A stretch of DNA of 64,000 nucleotides from Ascaphus truei (lineage: Eukaryota > Chordata > Amphibia > Anura > Ascaphidae): the NCBI GenBank assembly GCA_036426205.1, contig CM071571.1, positions 111,556,559 to 111,620,558 on the forward strand, written 5' to 3'. Both the position numbers and the translations under genes were made by a program. Positions 47,560 through 58,499 of the stretch are shown one piece after another. The notes beneath the pieces were generated by a model, which saw only the letters and a program-made list of their open reading frames with translations, was not told the DNA's origin and searched no databases. The number at the start of each line of letters is the position of its first letter. The first letter of the stretch is position 1.

Positions 47560-48870
47560 TAAAAAACACATGGCGATGATCAGTAGCGCCTCCACCTGTA
47601 CGGGATCCTACTATGTTCCGTTACAGGAACCCCATACAATAAAACGTGTGTGTGTGTGTGCGCGCTATAGATATCTATATCTAACATTTTAAGCTATGGT
47701 GGGTGAAAAAGGCAACAACAAACCTCCAACGTTGGCATATAGCCATTAAAGAATATCACTTGTGAGCACATTCACGTGTCTTGGACAGGTCTACAACCCT
47801 GCCTGTCAACCATTATCACCTAGCATACAGTGTTCCCACTGCAGCAAGGGATTCTGGGAAATGACATGCAAATGAGTACCCAGTGTCACCTTTTGCATGG
47901 AATATCACTTCACATGCACTTAATAAATATATATCTATAAATATTCCCGCACGACCGTTCCCTCCAATAACCACCAACCCTTTGTCCACACACTAGCGAG
48001 ATATTCCGACAAAGTCCTGAGAGGCCATCGGGCACCCAACCACCGCGGTGTCCAAGAGTAGCAACTCCCGCCCAAATGTGTGTGAGAGCGCTGCCCCACA
48101 AATGTTTATAGTTGGCGCACTTGTAGTACCTGCCGGGTGCATCTGACACCTGGTAACGCCACCCAGAAGGATAGGATCCATGGATCCAGCGACGGCGGTT
48201 GTTAGCGACGACGTCCGCCTCCACGTGGGGCGCCCTCCCGCGAGCAGAAGATAGTCTCTCAATATGGTAGTCTGGTCCCAGACCACCAGATCACCGGTCC
48301 ACAGCTGCGTCTTGGCTGTGTCCCTGAACTGGGGTGCTAAGCTGGCAATGTCCCTAATCTAAGGACTAGACCCTAGCACAGCCACAATCCATGTGGGAGT
48401 CGGGGCCTAAGGGGTCTCTGGCCTAGTGCAGGGGTCACAGACACCCTGCACATGCACACCCTACCCCTTCCTTGTCCCAGCTCCGACTGGGTGGTCTCCA
48501 GCTCGCGCAAAGTAGCAATTCTCTGGTGCAGGGAATCTATAGGCTCTATTGGCTGCAATATAGCAGGTGGTACCTTGCCCCATAGCCTTCTGGGGGCTGT
48601 AGTCCCTGAGGAGCCCTATCTGGGTGATGGCTGCCCTGCAGGTCCTCTCTGTGTGTGTGTGACCTCACTGTGCATCCGTGTGCAACTTCAACATGGCGGC
48701 ACCCCTGAAAGGGAGCTGCCGCTAGCCTCCAGCGACCGGGTTGCCGGCGAAACTTCCCTGACACTGCCGGTACCTGTCCCCTGCCTCTGCTGCATAGCAC
48801 AACTGCGCAGGGAGGTAAGGGGCTACGGGGGACAAGGGAGACCTGGGCTATATATACATATTCTTATATA
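47560..48870 (+). mobile_element. CpG-rich LTR (family B) with nested MITE
   Basis: 47575-47640 (AGTAGCGCCTCCACC, GGATCC) and 47940-48850 align, in order, with the reverse complement of 57430-58290. The intervening 47690-47900 is a TTAA-family element that inserted into the LTR. The far end has CAACATGGCGGCACC (48689-48703). Ends are unclear because of TA tracts at 48850. Confidence 0.6.
47693..47900 (+). mobile_element. TTAA/octamer-family repeat nested in LTR
   Basis: Preceded by TTAA (47689-47692). It contains GGTGGGTGAAAAAGGCAAC, GACAGGTCTACAACCCTGCC, AGGGATTCTGGGAAATGACA and the octamer ATGCAAAT (47866-47873). Confidence 0.65.
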
Positions 48871-49440
48871 TTTTTTCTAATTGTTGAACATATTGTGCTA
48901 TTGCGAGAAGGGACCACTAAAGCCTAGACCTTTTTAACTCCTTTGTAAATTTATTTAAATGTCACCATAAAAGACTTGCACTGTAAATAGTATTGCTGAG
49001 CCTGAAGGAAGAACAGACTCCGCTGGTTAAATCAAGGAAATTGGAAATGGGTCTGTAAAACTTAATTAAAAATGTGCTGGAAAAAACAATGTACTTTGTG
49101 CTTTTACTGGAATTAAGGCTGATAACAGTTCAGCTAAATATGCTGTCTGCATTTATTGATAGAATATATTATTTATTCCTCACAAATATTGAATACAACT
49201 GAAAGTTTTGACTTTTTTGTCTTTTACATATTTAAGTGTTTTGTCTCGCAAGTAATAGATGTGTAATATAAGTGTAACATAAGTGGACGTAATGAGGGGT
49301 CAGAGGATTATGATGACCTCATGGTATCTGCCTGTGACTTTCTTCAGACTGCATAGTCCCCAATATCAATTCTGTCATCTATTAAAACTATGGTAACCCA
49401 CAAATCAAACTAAAGCAGTAATCCAAGTTGTTATATTTAT
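48871..49440. other. Intronic, no gene seen
   Basis: AT-rich sequence without recognised repeat or credible frame. Confidence 0.5.
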
Positions 49441-49478
49441 AATTAAAAACGAATAGACAATACCGTTCTGTGGCTAAA
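49441..49478 (-). mobile_element. Penelope-like 3' tip fragment
   Basis: ACAATACCGTTCTGTGGCTAA matches the end of the element at 24200-24905 (GATACCGTTCTGTGGCTAAC). Only about 35 bases remain. Confidence 0.5.
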
Positions 49479-49552
49479 ATGTATGTATGTAAAATATCTA
49501 TCTATATATACATACATACACACATGCATACACATATATACATATACACATA

Positions 49553-50192
49553 ATGATGCCCACACCACGTTGTAGCATCTTTTGGTCCCAGATAAAGGCA
49601 GGGAACGTTGTACTTCTCTTACTTGTGGTTTATTTACAGGGATTAAATCAAATGCTAACAGGCCCACCATCCATTTAAATCAAAACAACACCTAAAAATA
49701 AGACCTATTCCCTTTAGGGAAAACTGACTACACCATAGCTTTAGCCCTTGCTAACTGGATGGCCAGCTAAGCTGGTTCCAAAGCCATAAACATGGCCTGG
49801 CATGTGCCAACGTGTAACACAGTCTCTGCATACAATAATACAGGTTTTTGCTTATCTGAGTTCTTTTGGAGCAGACGTCTCTGCTTCAGCACGGTCTTTC
49901 CTTCTTTCTTCCTAGGGGAACTCAGCCCCATGTTGAGCTCAGAGAAACTCCTCTGTAGGTCCTCTGTACCAGCTTCCGCAGCGGGGGAGCACTTCTATCT
50001 CCTCCCTTCTCTGGGGAAACAGTCTCTCAGCATAGCAGCTGTCAGTCTGTCTTTTAAACCACTTCCATGTTCACTCAAGGAGTCTGATTAACTCCATTAG
50101 TTAGCAGCTGCTGCTGGCTTCTCTTTGAGAAATTAATTCTCTGTGGACTGGAAAGCACACTTACTGCACTGTTCCAGCCCCTAGAGGACAGT
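49553..50192. mobile_element. Possible LTR without clear TSD
   Basis: A GC-richer segment begins TGATGCCCAC and ends GGTATCA, which would be TG...CA ends with weak inversion. No matching target duplication was found and the right flank is a TA microsatellite. It may instead be part of another repeat. Confidence 0.3.
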
Positions 50193-50202
50193 GATGGTAT
50201 CA

Positions 50203-50236
<34 letters not shown>

Positions 50237-50275
50237 TAGATAGTATATCTATATATATATATAAGATATATATAG
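50203..50275. repeat. (TA)n/(GATA)n microsatellite
   Basis: TA units with GATAGATAG interruptions. Confidence 0.9.
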
Positions 50276-50278
50276 ATA

Positions 50279-50611
50279 TCCACATTACCCCACATTTACG
50301 TACCAAATGGACCGGAGCATGTATGTAAAGCGAAAATGTACTTAAAGTGAAGCACTACCTTTTTCCCACTTATCGATGCATGTACTGTACTGCAAACGTC
50401 ATATACGTGCATGACTGATGGAAATAACACATTTGTAATAGGCTCTATAGTCTCCCCGCTTGCGCACAGCTTCGGAACAGGTAGGGAGCCGGTATTGCTG
50501 TTCAGGACTTGCTGACTGGCGCATGCGTGAGCTGCCGTTTGCCTATTGAGGGAGATGTACTTACTCGCGAGTGTACTTAAAGTGAGTGTACTTAAACCGG
50601 GGTATGCCTGT
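50279..50611. mobile_element. pogo/Tigger-like non-autonomous element
   Basis: The right end on the - strand reads CAGGCATACCCCGGTTTAAG preceded by TA. The left end reads CACATTACCCCACATTTACG. The CAGGCATACC terminus resembles Tigger-type pogo elements. Internal repeats GTACTTAAAGTGA occur at 50337 and 50572. A TA microsatellite at 50612-50636 overlaps the target TA. Confidence 0.55.
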
Positions 50612-50649
50612 ATATATATATATATATATATATATAATCATTTTTTTCC

Positions 50650-50975
50650 CCCTTCACTAATCAACACGCACAAGTCTAACCCACGCCGACTCTTCTCTGT
50701 CTGACTCTCTACTCAGACCACCCTCAGCTGCCTCTTCTTCTTCCGCCATCTCGCCTCAGGATTTTGCTGACTATTTAAAGGAAAAGGGGGAATCCATGCA
50801 TCAGAACATCCCCTCTGTTTCCTCCTCCATACTGCTTCCTAACTCTCCCACTGCCTTCCACTGTCTCGGACGAGGATGTGTAACTGCAGATCTCCTCTTT
50901 TCCATCTACCACCTGCCCTCTTGACCCCATTCCCTCCCATCTCTTAAAACCTCTTGCTCCTACTATAATCCCGCC
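50650..50975 (+). pseudogene. L2/CR1-type LINE fragment (between endonuclease and RT)
   Basis: The DNA is nearly colinear with 62475-62810: TCACTAATCAACACGC, TCAGACCACCCTCAGCTGCC, CCTCAGGATTTTGCTGACTA, CAGAACATCCCCTCTGTTTC and TTGCTCCTACTATAATCC. Indels break the frame. Both ends are truncated. Confidence 0.8.
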
Positions 50976-52100
50976 TATAATTTGGTACGCCTGTGACCAT
51001 CTGGTTAGATTGTTGCCTATCAAGTGTTCACATGGTGTTTTTATACAAGCACTTGCCTTTATTAGATGTTTACAATATGTTAAAGAAATGTACATTGCTT
51101 AAGGATCCATACTGGAACGTTCAAATGGAAGCATGTTGGGTATTTCGATCTGTCACCCAATCTGTCATAATTTCCAAGTAGTATTCAAGTGCATCAGATA
51201 TCCTATTGATACCAAGCAAGCGTGTTAGTAGTGTGGTTTATAGAACTGCAAAGAACACGATTGTGTTCCAACAAACACCTCTGCTATTCCCTGCAGGCAT
51301 CATCACCACTTTCCAGTTGTATTTTTTTATTTTACAACAGTCATTAACGGACAAGTGCTTGGTGGCGTAACATTTTCTCTCATTGTGAAAATGTTTAACA
51401 GATGCTCCAGGGCACTCTGTAGTTTCTGTTTTTAACTTACAGGGACCACATTAAAAGATTGCAGGATTATATGATGAAGAGTTTCAGACATCCTTTGATA
51501 AGTGCAAGTCCACATGTCTTATTGTAATTATTATTCGAACCTCTGCCTTTACAGTCATGCACATACTATAATTCTGTCCTTTTCCCAAAAGAACATTTTT
51601 TTTTACATGTTTTGCTTCACTTAATGCACCCTTAAACCGGTACCATTAAGAGTTCATGAACTTTCATTCAAATGATTTAACCCAACTGCAGCTGTTTGTA
51701 CTTTCATATGATATTGCCTGAAAAAAAGAGGAGCCTAAATAATTGGATGTTGGTCTCTTACACATCTTTGCCAAGTATGTCAAGACTTTTTTGTACTTTG
51801 TATTTTTTTTATCATTTAGAATACTCTGATTTCTCAGAGTAGTATAATTTACCTCCTGCTTGTTGAGCCCCATTAAATGTATGTTGGTTTTCTGCTGCCC
51901 TGGACTTATTTTCTATCTAATGACAGGTATGAGGTTCTGCAAAATAAAATGGATGCTAGTAGCTTAATTGAGTAACAGACCAGGTCACTTAAACCGTTGT
52001 TGGTAAAATATGCTCGCATAAGTTATTGTTTGTTTCATTTTCTGACTTTTGGCCTTGCAGAAATAAAAATTAGGTGTCTTTTGACTTATATAATGTTGTT
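50976..52100. other. Intronic, mostly unique, no gene seen
   Basis: AT-rich, with no recognised repeat. Possible conserved stretches cannot be tested here. Confidence 0.5.
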
Positions 52101-52126
52101 TTTAGCAATAGATGCAGTGTTTTTAG

Positions 52127-52949
52127 TGTAACGGTATTTCTGGCCCGGCCTGACCCACCCAATCTCACATTGGCCCCTGTGGTCTAACCGGACCCCATTA
52201 CAGTGTAGATATGCCTGATGGTGCACCTGTTGGCTACAGGACTCCTGAGTCTCCCGCATGATGGTGTGTGGGGAGGACCCGTCAGACAGGCAGCTGAGGT
52301 AGTGTGCTGAGTCTCACCTAGTTCCAGTGCAGCGCCTCCACCTCACCAGGGCCCCTGCGTCCGCATGGGGATGATCCTGACGAGGAACTCCTCGGTGGTG
52401 CAACCTCCTGTATAATCATGGGACTCTCACACACAGGGGTTTCTCTGATCAGCTCCATCTTTATTGTCACGGTGGGCATAGCTGCCCTCCACAATGGGTA
52501 TATTCAGCCAATCATCTCGCCCGTGCTCCCTTTAGATAGGTATATCACCTAGATCAGGGATTCACTTATTCCCGCAGGAATCACTGTCCTGTGCCAGGTC
52601 CCTGGACACAGCCTCCCATGGAGATACTATAACATAACTGACACTCTGATAGAAACTGAACTCCTGCCTCAGCTCTGACAAGAGCTGAACTCTTCCTCCT
52701 CTCAGCAGAACCTTCTAGCAACACTAAACTATTAGACACAGTGCTGTGCCTTATGTAAGCTCCTGAGGCTGACACACCTCTGACATCACTAACCATGGAG
52801 TCAGAGCATGTGACCAGTCCCAGCCATACACAGGGCACCCCACCAGGGTGTGAGGGGAAACCTCCATAATTACTGCTGGCATGCCCACACTTACCAGGCC
52901 TTACTGCCAACAGGAGAGATGACTGTAGGCATTTTACACGACCGCTACA
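52127..52949 (-). mobile_element. Solo LTR (family A), 823 bp, best-preserved copy
   Basis: On the - strand it begins TGTAGCGG and ends CCGTTACA, with a 4-bp duplication TTAG at 52123-52126 and 52950-52953. AATAAAG is on the - strand at 52459-52465, placing the U3-R part on the right. The copies at 2776 and 16400 are homologous. The host site was already tandemly duplicated: TTAGCAATAGATGCAGTG is at 52102-52119 and again at 52950-52967. No internal genes flank it. Confidence 0.85.
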
Positions 52950-53260
52950 TTAGCAATAGATGCAGTGAAGTGCAAGAGAAGTTGATGCACTATTACTGTA
53001 TGTCTGGATATCAGTATTGCGCTCACATAGGAGTATATAATTTTTCTCTTGCCGGCATCTCACCATCTCTCATTGCAACTATACAAACAATATGACTATT
53101 TTGGTGGGCTTTTTGTTTTTTGTTTTTAACATTTTCTTACTAGCTTATGAACTATTTTCACCTTGCTTACAGCTAACCGATTAATAATAATCTTTGTTAT
53201 GTAGTGATAGCCTATGCTGTACAGTATATATCATTTTTGCAGCTACCTGACAGTTTAGCT

Positions 53261-53428
53261 CAAGGGTGGGGAAATTCCAGTCTTCAAGGGCCACGAACAA
53301 GTCACGTTCTCAGGATATCCCTGTTTTAGCAGAGGTGGCTCAGTCTTTGAGCCACCGGTGCTAAAGCAGGGATATCATGAAAACCTGACCTGTTCGTGGC
53401 CCTTCAAGACTGGAGTTGCGCACCCCTG
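53261..53428. mobile_element. hAT-like MITE, 168 bp
   Basis: The inverted arms include GGCCACGAACA with TGTTCGTGGCC, CAGGATATCCCTG with CAGGGATATCATG, and GTGGCTCAGTC with GAGCCAC at the centre. The right end is CGCACCCCTG, the reverse of the CAGGGGTGCG terminus. Possible 8-bp duplications GTTTAGCT (53253-53260) and ACTTAGCG (53429-53436) are imperfect. This is a common vertebrate hAT-Charlie-type pattern. Confidence 0.8.
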
Positions 53429-54470
53429 ACTTAGCGTATAGTGAGTGACTTGCCCATGGTTGCAAGAAAATTCGATGATTGGGGGTGGGGGGGGGGGGGC
53501 ACCCTCTTCAAAAAAACAGTGTTCTTGCCACTAATAGTGTCTGCAATCAGTGACCACCTGGTGCTGGAAGACATCTTACAGCTCAAGTCAATACGCTCGG
53601 AAGTGTCTTCCAGCGCTGGAAGTTGCAGATGGCAGATGACTGCTTGATGAATACTGTATATACACCATTGTCAATTCATGGTGCAAATATAAAAATCTGT
53701 GCACTCTAGCAATGTATTTGGAATAGCTGTAGCTGTTGTCGCAATACGCTTCAATGAGCCTGTAATGCAGTTACCAAGCTGCACTTCGAAATGATGGATA
53801 TCTTTGTTGTACGGTGTGCGCGCATTAATTATGGGTATTTGCATCTTCTAGAGATGTAGCAGGAAACAAGAGCAACAAACAACTCTCCTGGGGGTAGTCA
53901 TGATTTTAAAAGCTCCTTTTACGAGAATGAGTGCAGTTCAGTATTACATTGAAAGTGATGAGTTGAGGGATGTTTTTGAGTCAGCTGGGTGTTTGGTTCC
54001 TTATTAGATTTCTTTTTTTCTTGACAGCCTTTTTAACTTCAGTGTAAAAGCCAAAAAAAAAGTGCGAGAACAATGAGCAGTTGGTGAGTGACAACTAAAT
54101 GAAAGCCTCTTCCAGAGTAAGCACATTCTTTATTGGAAGCTCATTACTGCATGAGGGGAAAAAGACAACTGATATCTGCTGATCAGTAAACACGGAAATC
54201 AAACCTTTAACGCGTTTTTTTTTTCTACACACTTTGTTTACTTTCGCCTTTTAATTCTGTACACAAATGTCATTGTAAATATTAAGCAGTAGTTTCTATT
54301 TGGAGAAATCATTTGCAGGATCTTGGTCTTTGCCCAGGGGGCAGCTCGTCTGCGCGGATGCTGCCCCTTACTTAAAACACAGACGTTTCTAGGTGGTTGT
54401 GAGCTACCATTGTTTGCGCCATTTTTGAGTTTGTTGTTTGGCCAGTTCTGCAGTTAGTAGTCTGATGCTG
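53429..54470. other. Intronic, G run, no gene seen
   Basis: A G-rich tract is at 53479-53499. The remainder is AT-rich with no gene. Confidence 0.5.
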
Positions 54471-54479
54471 AAGCATGTG

Positions 54480-54935
54480 GTAGGCAGCAAGCGGATGGGG
54501 AAGTGCGGGGCGGGTGGATGGGGAAGCATGGGGGGGCAGCAGGGGCGGATGGTGACGCGTGGGGTAGGCAGTGGGCAGATGGGGAAGTGCGGGGCAGGTG
54601 GATGGGGAAGCGCAGGGTTGGCAGCGCAGTGTTGGCAGCGTGGGCGGATGTGGATGCACGGTGTGGGCAGCGGGGGGGATGGGGAAGCGCTGGGTAGGCA
54701 GGGGGGGGGAGGGGGAGGCGCGGGGCAGGCAGTGAGGGTGGATGGAGAAGCGCGGGGTAGGCAGCGGGCGGATGGGGAAGCGCTGTGTAGGCAGCGGGGG
54801 CGGATGAGGATGTGAGGGGTGGGCAGCAGGGGGCGGATGGGGAAGCGCGGGGCGGGCAGTGAGGGTGGATGGAGAAGCGCGGGGTAGGCAGCGGGCCGAT
54901 GGAGAAGCACAGGGTAGGCAGCGGGCAGATGGGTA
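54480..54935. repeat. GC-rich minisatellite, unit about 36 bp
   Basis: Variants of GATGGGGAAGCGCGGGG followed by TAGGCAGCGGGCG repeat for about 450 bases, with units of roughly 24 to 48 bases. The + strand is G-rich with several GGGG runs. The long open frames on both strands (up to 223 residues on the - strand, Pro/Ser/His rich) are consequences of the repeat. Confidence 0.9.
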
Positions 54936-56249
54936 AGTTTGTGTTTGGCACTTGGGAGCCTATATAACGATGCCAGTGGCAGTCGAGAGTTATTTAAATT
55001 TCTCTTCATCGCCTTCCCACTCTCTATTTTATTTAGGAGTATTTTGTTAATAATAAGGTTTGTTTTAAGTTTCATTTAAGATTGGTAAAATGTTTGTTAT
55101 GCGTTATTTTTCAGATTTATAAATAAAAAGATATATATTTGCATTTGCTGGTTGTCACAGCTTTATTTCTTTATATGGAGGTTATGTTAAAGCTTTGGTG
55201 TGCTGAGTTTATGCTCTTGGCTGTGAGGCAGAGTAATATGTGGTATGATATTCATATATTGTTGGTTACCTTATGGCCGGAAGGCTAAGGTTGGTTTATG
55301 TTTGATTATTAAAGATGAATGGTAAATTAATAAAGCTCTGGCTTTTATCACCATTTCCATATACTACTGCCGGGTCTCATTATTTATTCTAAGTTTAAAG
55401 GGCACATGTATCCTGGGAATGACACAGGAATTATTATTCGAATCTCTGCAAATGCCTGGCCTCCATTATAAAAATTGCTTTGTAACTCCACAACACAATA
55501 ACTATGGCCCATTATCATATGCTGGGAAGCAGTCTTCTCCTTGTCAGGCAGGATTCAATCCCCCTTAAATAAGTGTCCCTTAAACTATCCCAAGCAAAGG
55601 GTAGTCGGATTCATTGCATATTGAATAGGGATACATGACTTTGCAATAACTGGATCATTCTTTTTTTCCTATAGCTATGAACATACACAAAATAAGTCTA
55701 TAATGTATATTCAGACTGTTCTCTCATCAGTATTGTTCCAATGTATATACTGTACGTGGGACTGCAGTTCAGCCACAAAATTGATATTGCTCTTCATGAC
55801 ACGGTGGACCCTATTTTACAGCTGAGATCTGTTTAGCTCTGTGATGTTAAGTGACCGCAATTATTCTATAATACATGCTGTTCCGTTTACGTGTTTTTCT
55901 TTTTTAAAACCTATGTGATGTATTATTTGCCTTTGCAGCTATTTGTTATTGGGTTAATGTTACCAGATGTCAAGGCTTCTAAAGATAATTTGGTATGCCA
56001 CCTTTTATCATTCATTACCTTTCGTGCAGGAGAAATATGATGAGCATTAGATAAACGCAGGCAATGTTCAGTCATGTCTCGAGCAGTTTTTCGAGATGAG
56101 AATAATAAACTGCTACTTTGACATTTTTTATTAAGATAATCTGTTGGCCTGATTTTTATAACCACGTAATATTGCAGACACTTGGTGTTTATCAGACAAC
56201 TAGAAAGAGTTATTTGTTGGTGACCCGAGGCTTTCATTGTTTATTGCAT
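54936..56249. other. Intronic, mostly unique, no gene seen
   Basis: AT-rich sequence without recognised repeats or credible frames. Confidence 0.5.
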
Positions 56250-56269
56250 TTTTATGCATATACAGTGCG

Positions 56270-57420
56270 TGTCTCTGTCTCTCCCGTCTCCCTGCTGCGA
56301 CTGACAGTGGAGCCTGGGGGGAACGTGCAGAGTGTTGCGGAAGCTTGTAGCAGGGCGCCGCCATCTTCAATTCGATCGCTCATGCGCAGTTATAGGTGCG
56401 CGAGGCGTCCATTGAAGGAGCAGGGCTCCACGAGGTCTACAGCCCCATAATGCAGAGGGGCAGGGGATCAGGTGACACAGATGTAGCCCCGGGTCCCCCT
56501 TGGGTTTTCTGTGCACCCCTTACCTCCGCGGGTGGCGAGGAGTGCGTCGTGGTCCCCTGGTTCCAGGGTTTTCCCCGATTGCCTCCGCTGCAGAGGGGGA
56601 GCGTGCGGGGTTGAGCGGCGGGTGCTGGCGCAGCATCAGTGTGGCGACTGCGTCACCAAGGACTCCCGGCGGGCGCCGCCATCTTCTTTGTAGTCGCGCA
56701 TGCGTGGTCATAGGAGGTACGGCGGCCCTACCGGAAGACTCGCGAATGCCGAGTGACGGCCATTAGGAAGAGGGGCTATGCGGGGAATACAGCCCCCCGC
56801 ATGCGCAGGGGCAAGCAGACACATGACGCCAGGTAGCCAATAGGGTTGCCAGAATCCCCTGCTCCCCAGATAGATAGATACATTTCGCGTGCTGGGACAG
56901 TGTGCCAGGAGAGGCTAGGGGACGGAGGTGCAGGTGCAGAGGGCAAGTAGCCTCTGCACTAGGCCAGTAATTACCCCTAGGGCCCAGATAAGCCCTGAGA
57001 CATATGGAGCTTGTGGGTGCTTTAGGGACAGGCCTTAGGCTAGGGAACCTGCCCCATTAGTGCTGCAGTGAGAGTGAGGGACACAGCGGACGCTGCATAC
57101 CTTGAATAGGGGTCTGGGACCAGCCCCCTCAATCCAGAGAGACACATTGGTGGGACTCAGCCCTGAGAGGTGTGTGGGTAGTTTTACTTTTAGTGAGCAA
57201 GGGTATGTTATATCTTTATGCATATTAGAGTGATAAGATTTATGTGCTTATGTAAAGGTCGTTATATTTTACTGTGTGTGTATTCATTGGTTGGGTCCTG
57301 TGAGGGGCTTCTCCCACCATGTTGGGATTCCTCCCAGGTGGTAGCGCTGCACTTTGTTATAAATATATACATTGTCCCAGGCTCCCCGTGGCCGTGGCTC
57401 AAGCCCTGCGAGCCTACAGG
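56270..57420 (-). mobile_element. CpG-rich LTR (family B), reverse orientation
   Basis: The reverse complement aligns with 22700-23880: GAGGGGCTTCTCCCACCATG and GGTAGCGCTGCAC at the right end, CpG-rich at the left end. The CpG-rich part is itself partly duplicated. GGCGCCGCCATCTTC occurs near 56352 and near 56678, each followed by a CATGCGCA/GCGCATGCG motif. Exact ends are uncertain. Confidence 0.55.
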
Positions 57421-58330
57421 TTTAAGAGCAGCATCAGCAGCTTCTGTGTTTAGGGAGAAACAGGGCTACACAGATATGCCAATAAGGCTGCGAGTATCCC
57501 CCTGCTCCAGAAAGAATACAATTTGCGCACTGGAGACCACGCCAGTTGGAGCTGGGACATCAGTAGGGTATGCGTGTGCAGGGTGTCAGTGGCCCCTCTT
57601 CTAGGCCAGAGACCCCCTTAGGCCCCAGCAAGGCCCCAACTCACCTCAGCTTTTGGTTGTTGCAGGGACAGGCCCATCAGTTAGGGACACTGCCCCCGTA
57701 GTACCAGTGTGAAGGACACAGCCAGGATGCAGCTGGGACCAGGCTATCCGCTACATATGAGACTATCTTCATGGTGGGACACTCCAACCGGATACTACCC
57801 AACGTGGAGGTGGATGCCATCGTGGACACAGTCGCTGGATCAGCGGATCCCTTATCTTCAGTTAGCACTACCGGGTGTTGGAGCACCCGGCAGGTATACC
57901 ACCATTCTACAAGTGCACCAACAGTAACACGCGGGTGTGGGCAGCGCTGTCACACACTTTGGGTGGGTTGACTCTGTGGACGCAAGGGTGGTTAGGTGCC
58001 CTGGGGCACCGCTGTACTTTGGGGTAAACCCCACCGAGATGTAGAAATGGTGTTGGGGGCACGGTGTGGGTTTACGGCCCTGCAAGGCCTGAGTGGTTCT
58101 GTTATTATCGTTATTATTTTTCATGCATGCAGTAACCTGTTATTACGATCGGTGTGTGTATTACTGTATTGGGTCCTGTCACAGGGTTACCCACATAGTA
58201 GGATCCCATGCAGGTGGAGGCACTGGTACCAGACGGATCAGACACACCCCAGGCTCCCAGCAGCGGAGGCTCGACCCTCCTGTGAGCCGCAGGTAACGCA
58301 CCACATACACGATAGTCGCCATATCTCCCA
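57421..58330 (-). mobile_element. CpG-rich LTR (family B), second tandem copy
   Basis: The reverse complement aligns with 48500-47575, for example GGAGCTGGGACA, GTGCAGGGTGTCAGTG, GTAGGATCCCATGCAGGTGG and CCCCAGGCTCCCAG. It sits head-to-tail after the previous copy with no internal retroviral sequence between, so it is not a provirus with two LTRs. Confidence 0.6.
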
Positions 58331-58344
58331 GGGGCGGAGGAAAG

Positions 58345-58490
58345 TGCGATGTATGTATGTATGTGTGGGTGGATGGGTGGGTGTGGGTGTATAGATTGTT
58401 GTGTATATACTGTGTGTATATATATTATTATAGATATATATATATATAATATATAGTATATCTATAATATATATATATAGATTATATACA
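58345..58490. repeat. (TGTA)n, (GGTG)n and (TA)n tracts
   Basis: A series of microsatellites: ATGT units at 58350-58365, then GGGTGGATGGGTGGGTGTGG, then TA units to about 58481. Confidence 0.9.
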
Positions 58491-58499
58491 CCACACCAC

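Noticed and set aside
49553..50192. Firm LTR call
   Set aside because: TG...CA-like ends exist but no target-site duplication was found and one flank is a microsatellite. Kept only as a low-confidence feature.
54372..55075. Long Pro/Ser/His-rich frames (up to 223 residues) and Gly-rich frames on the other strand
   Set aside because: They are translations of the 36-bp GC-rich minisatellite, open in several frames at once.
56270..58330. Two head-to-tail LTR copies as a provirus
   Set aside because: There is no internal sequence between them and they match different parts of the family to different degrees. Tandem solo or recombined LTRs fit better.
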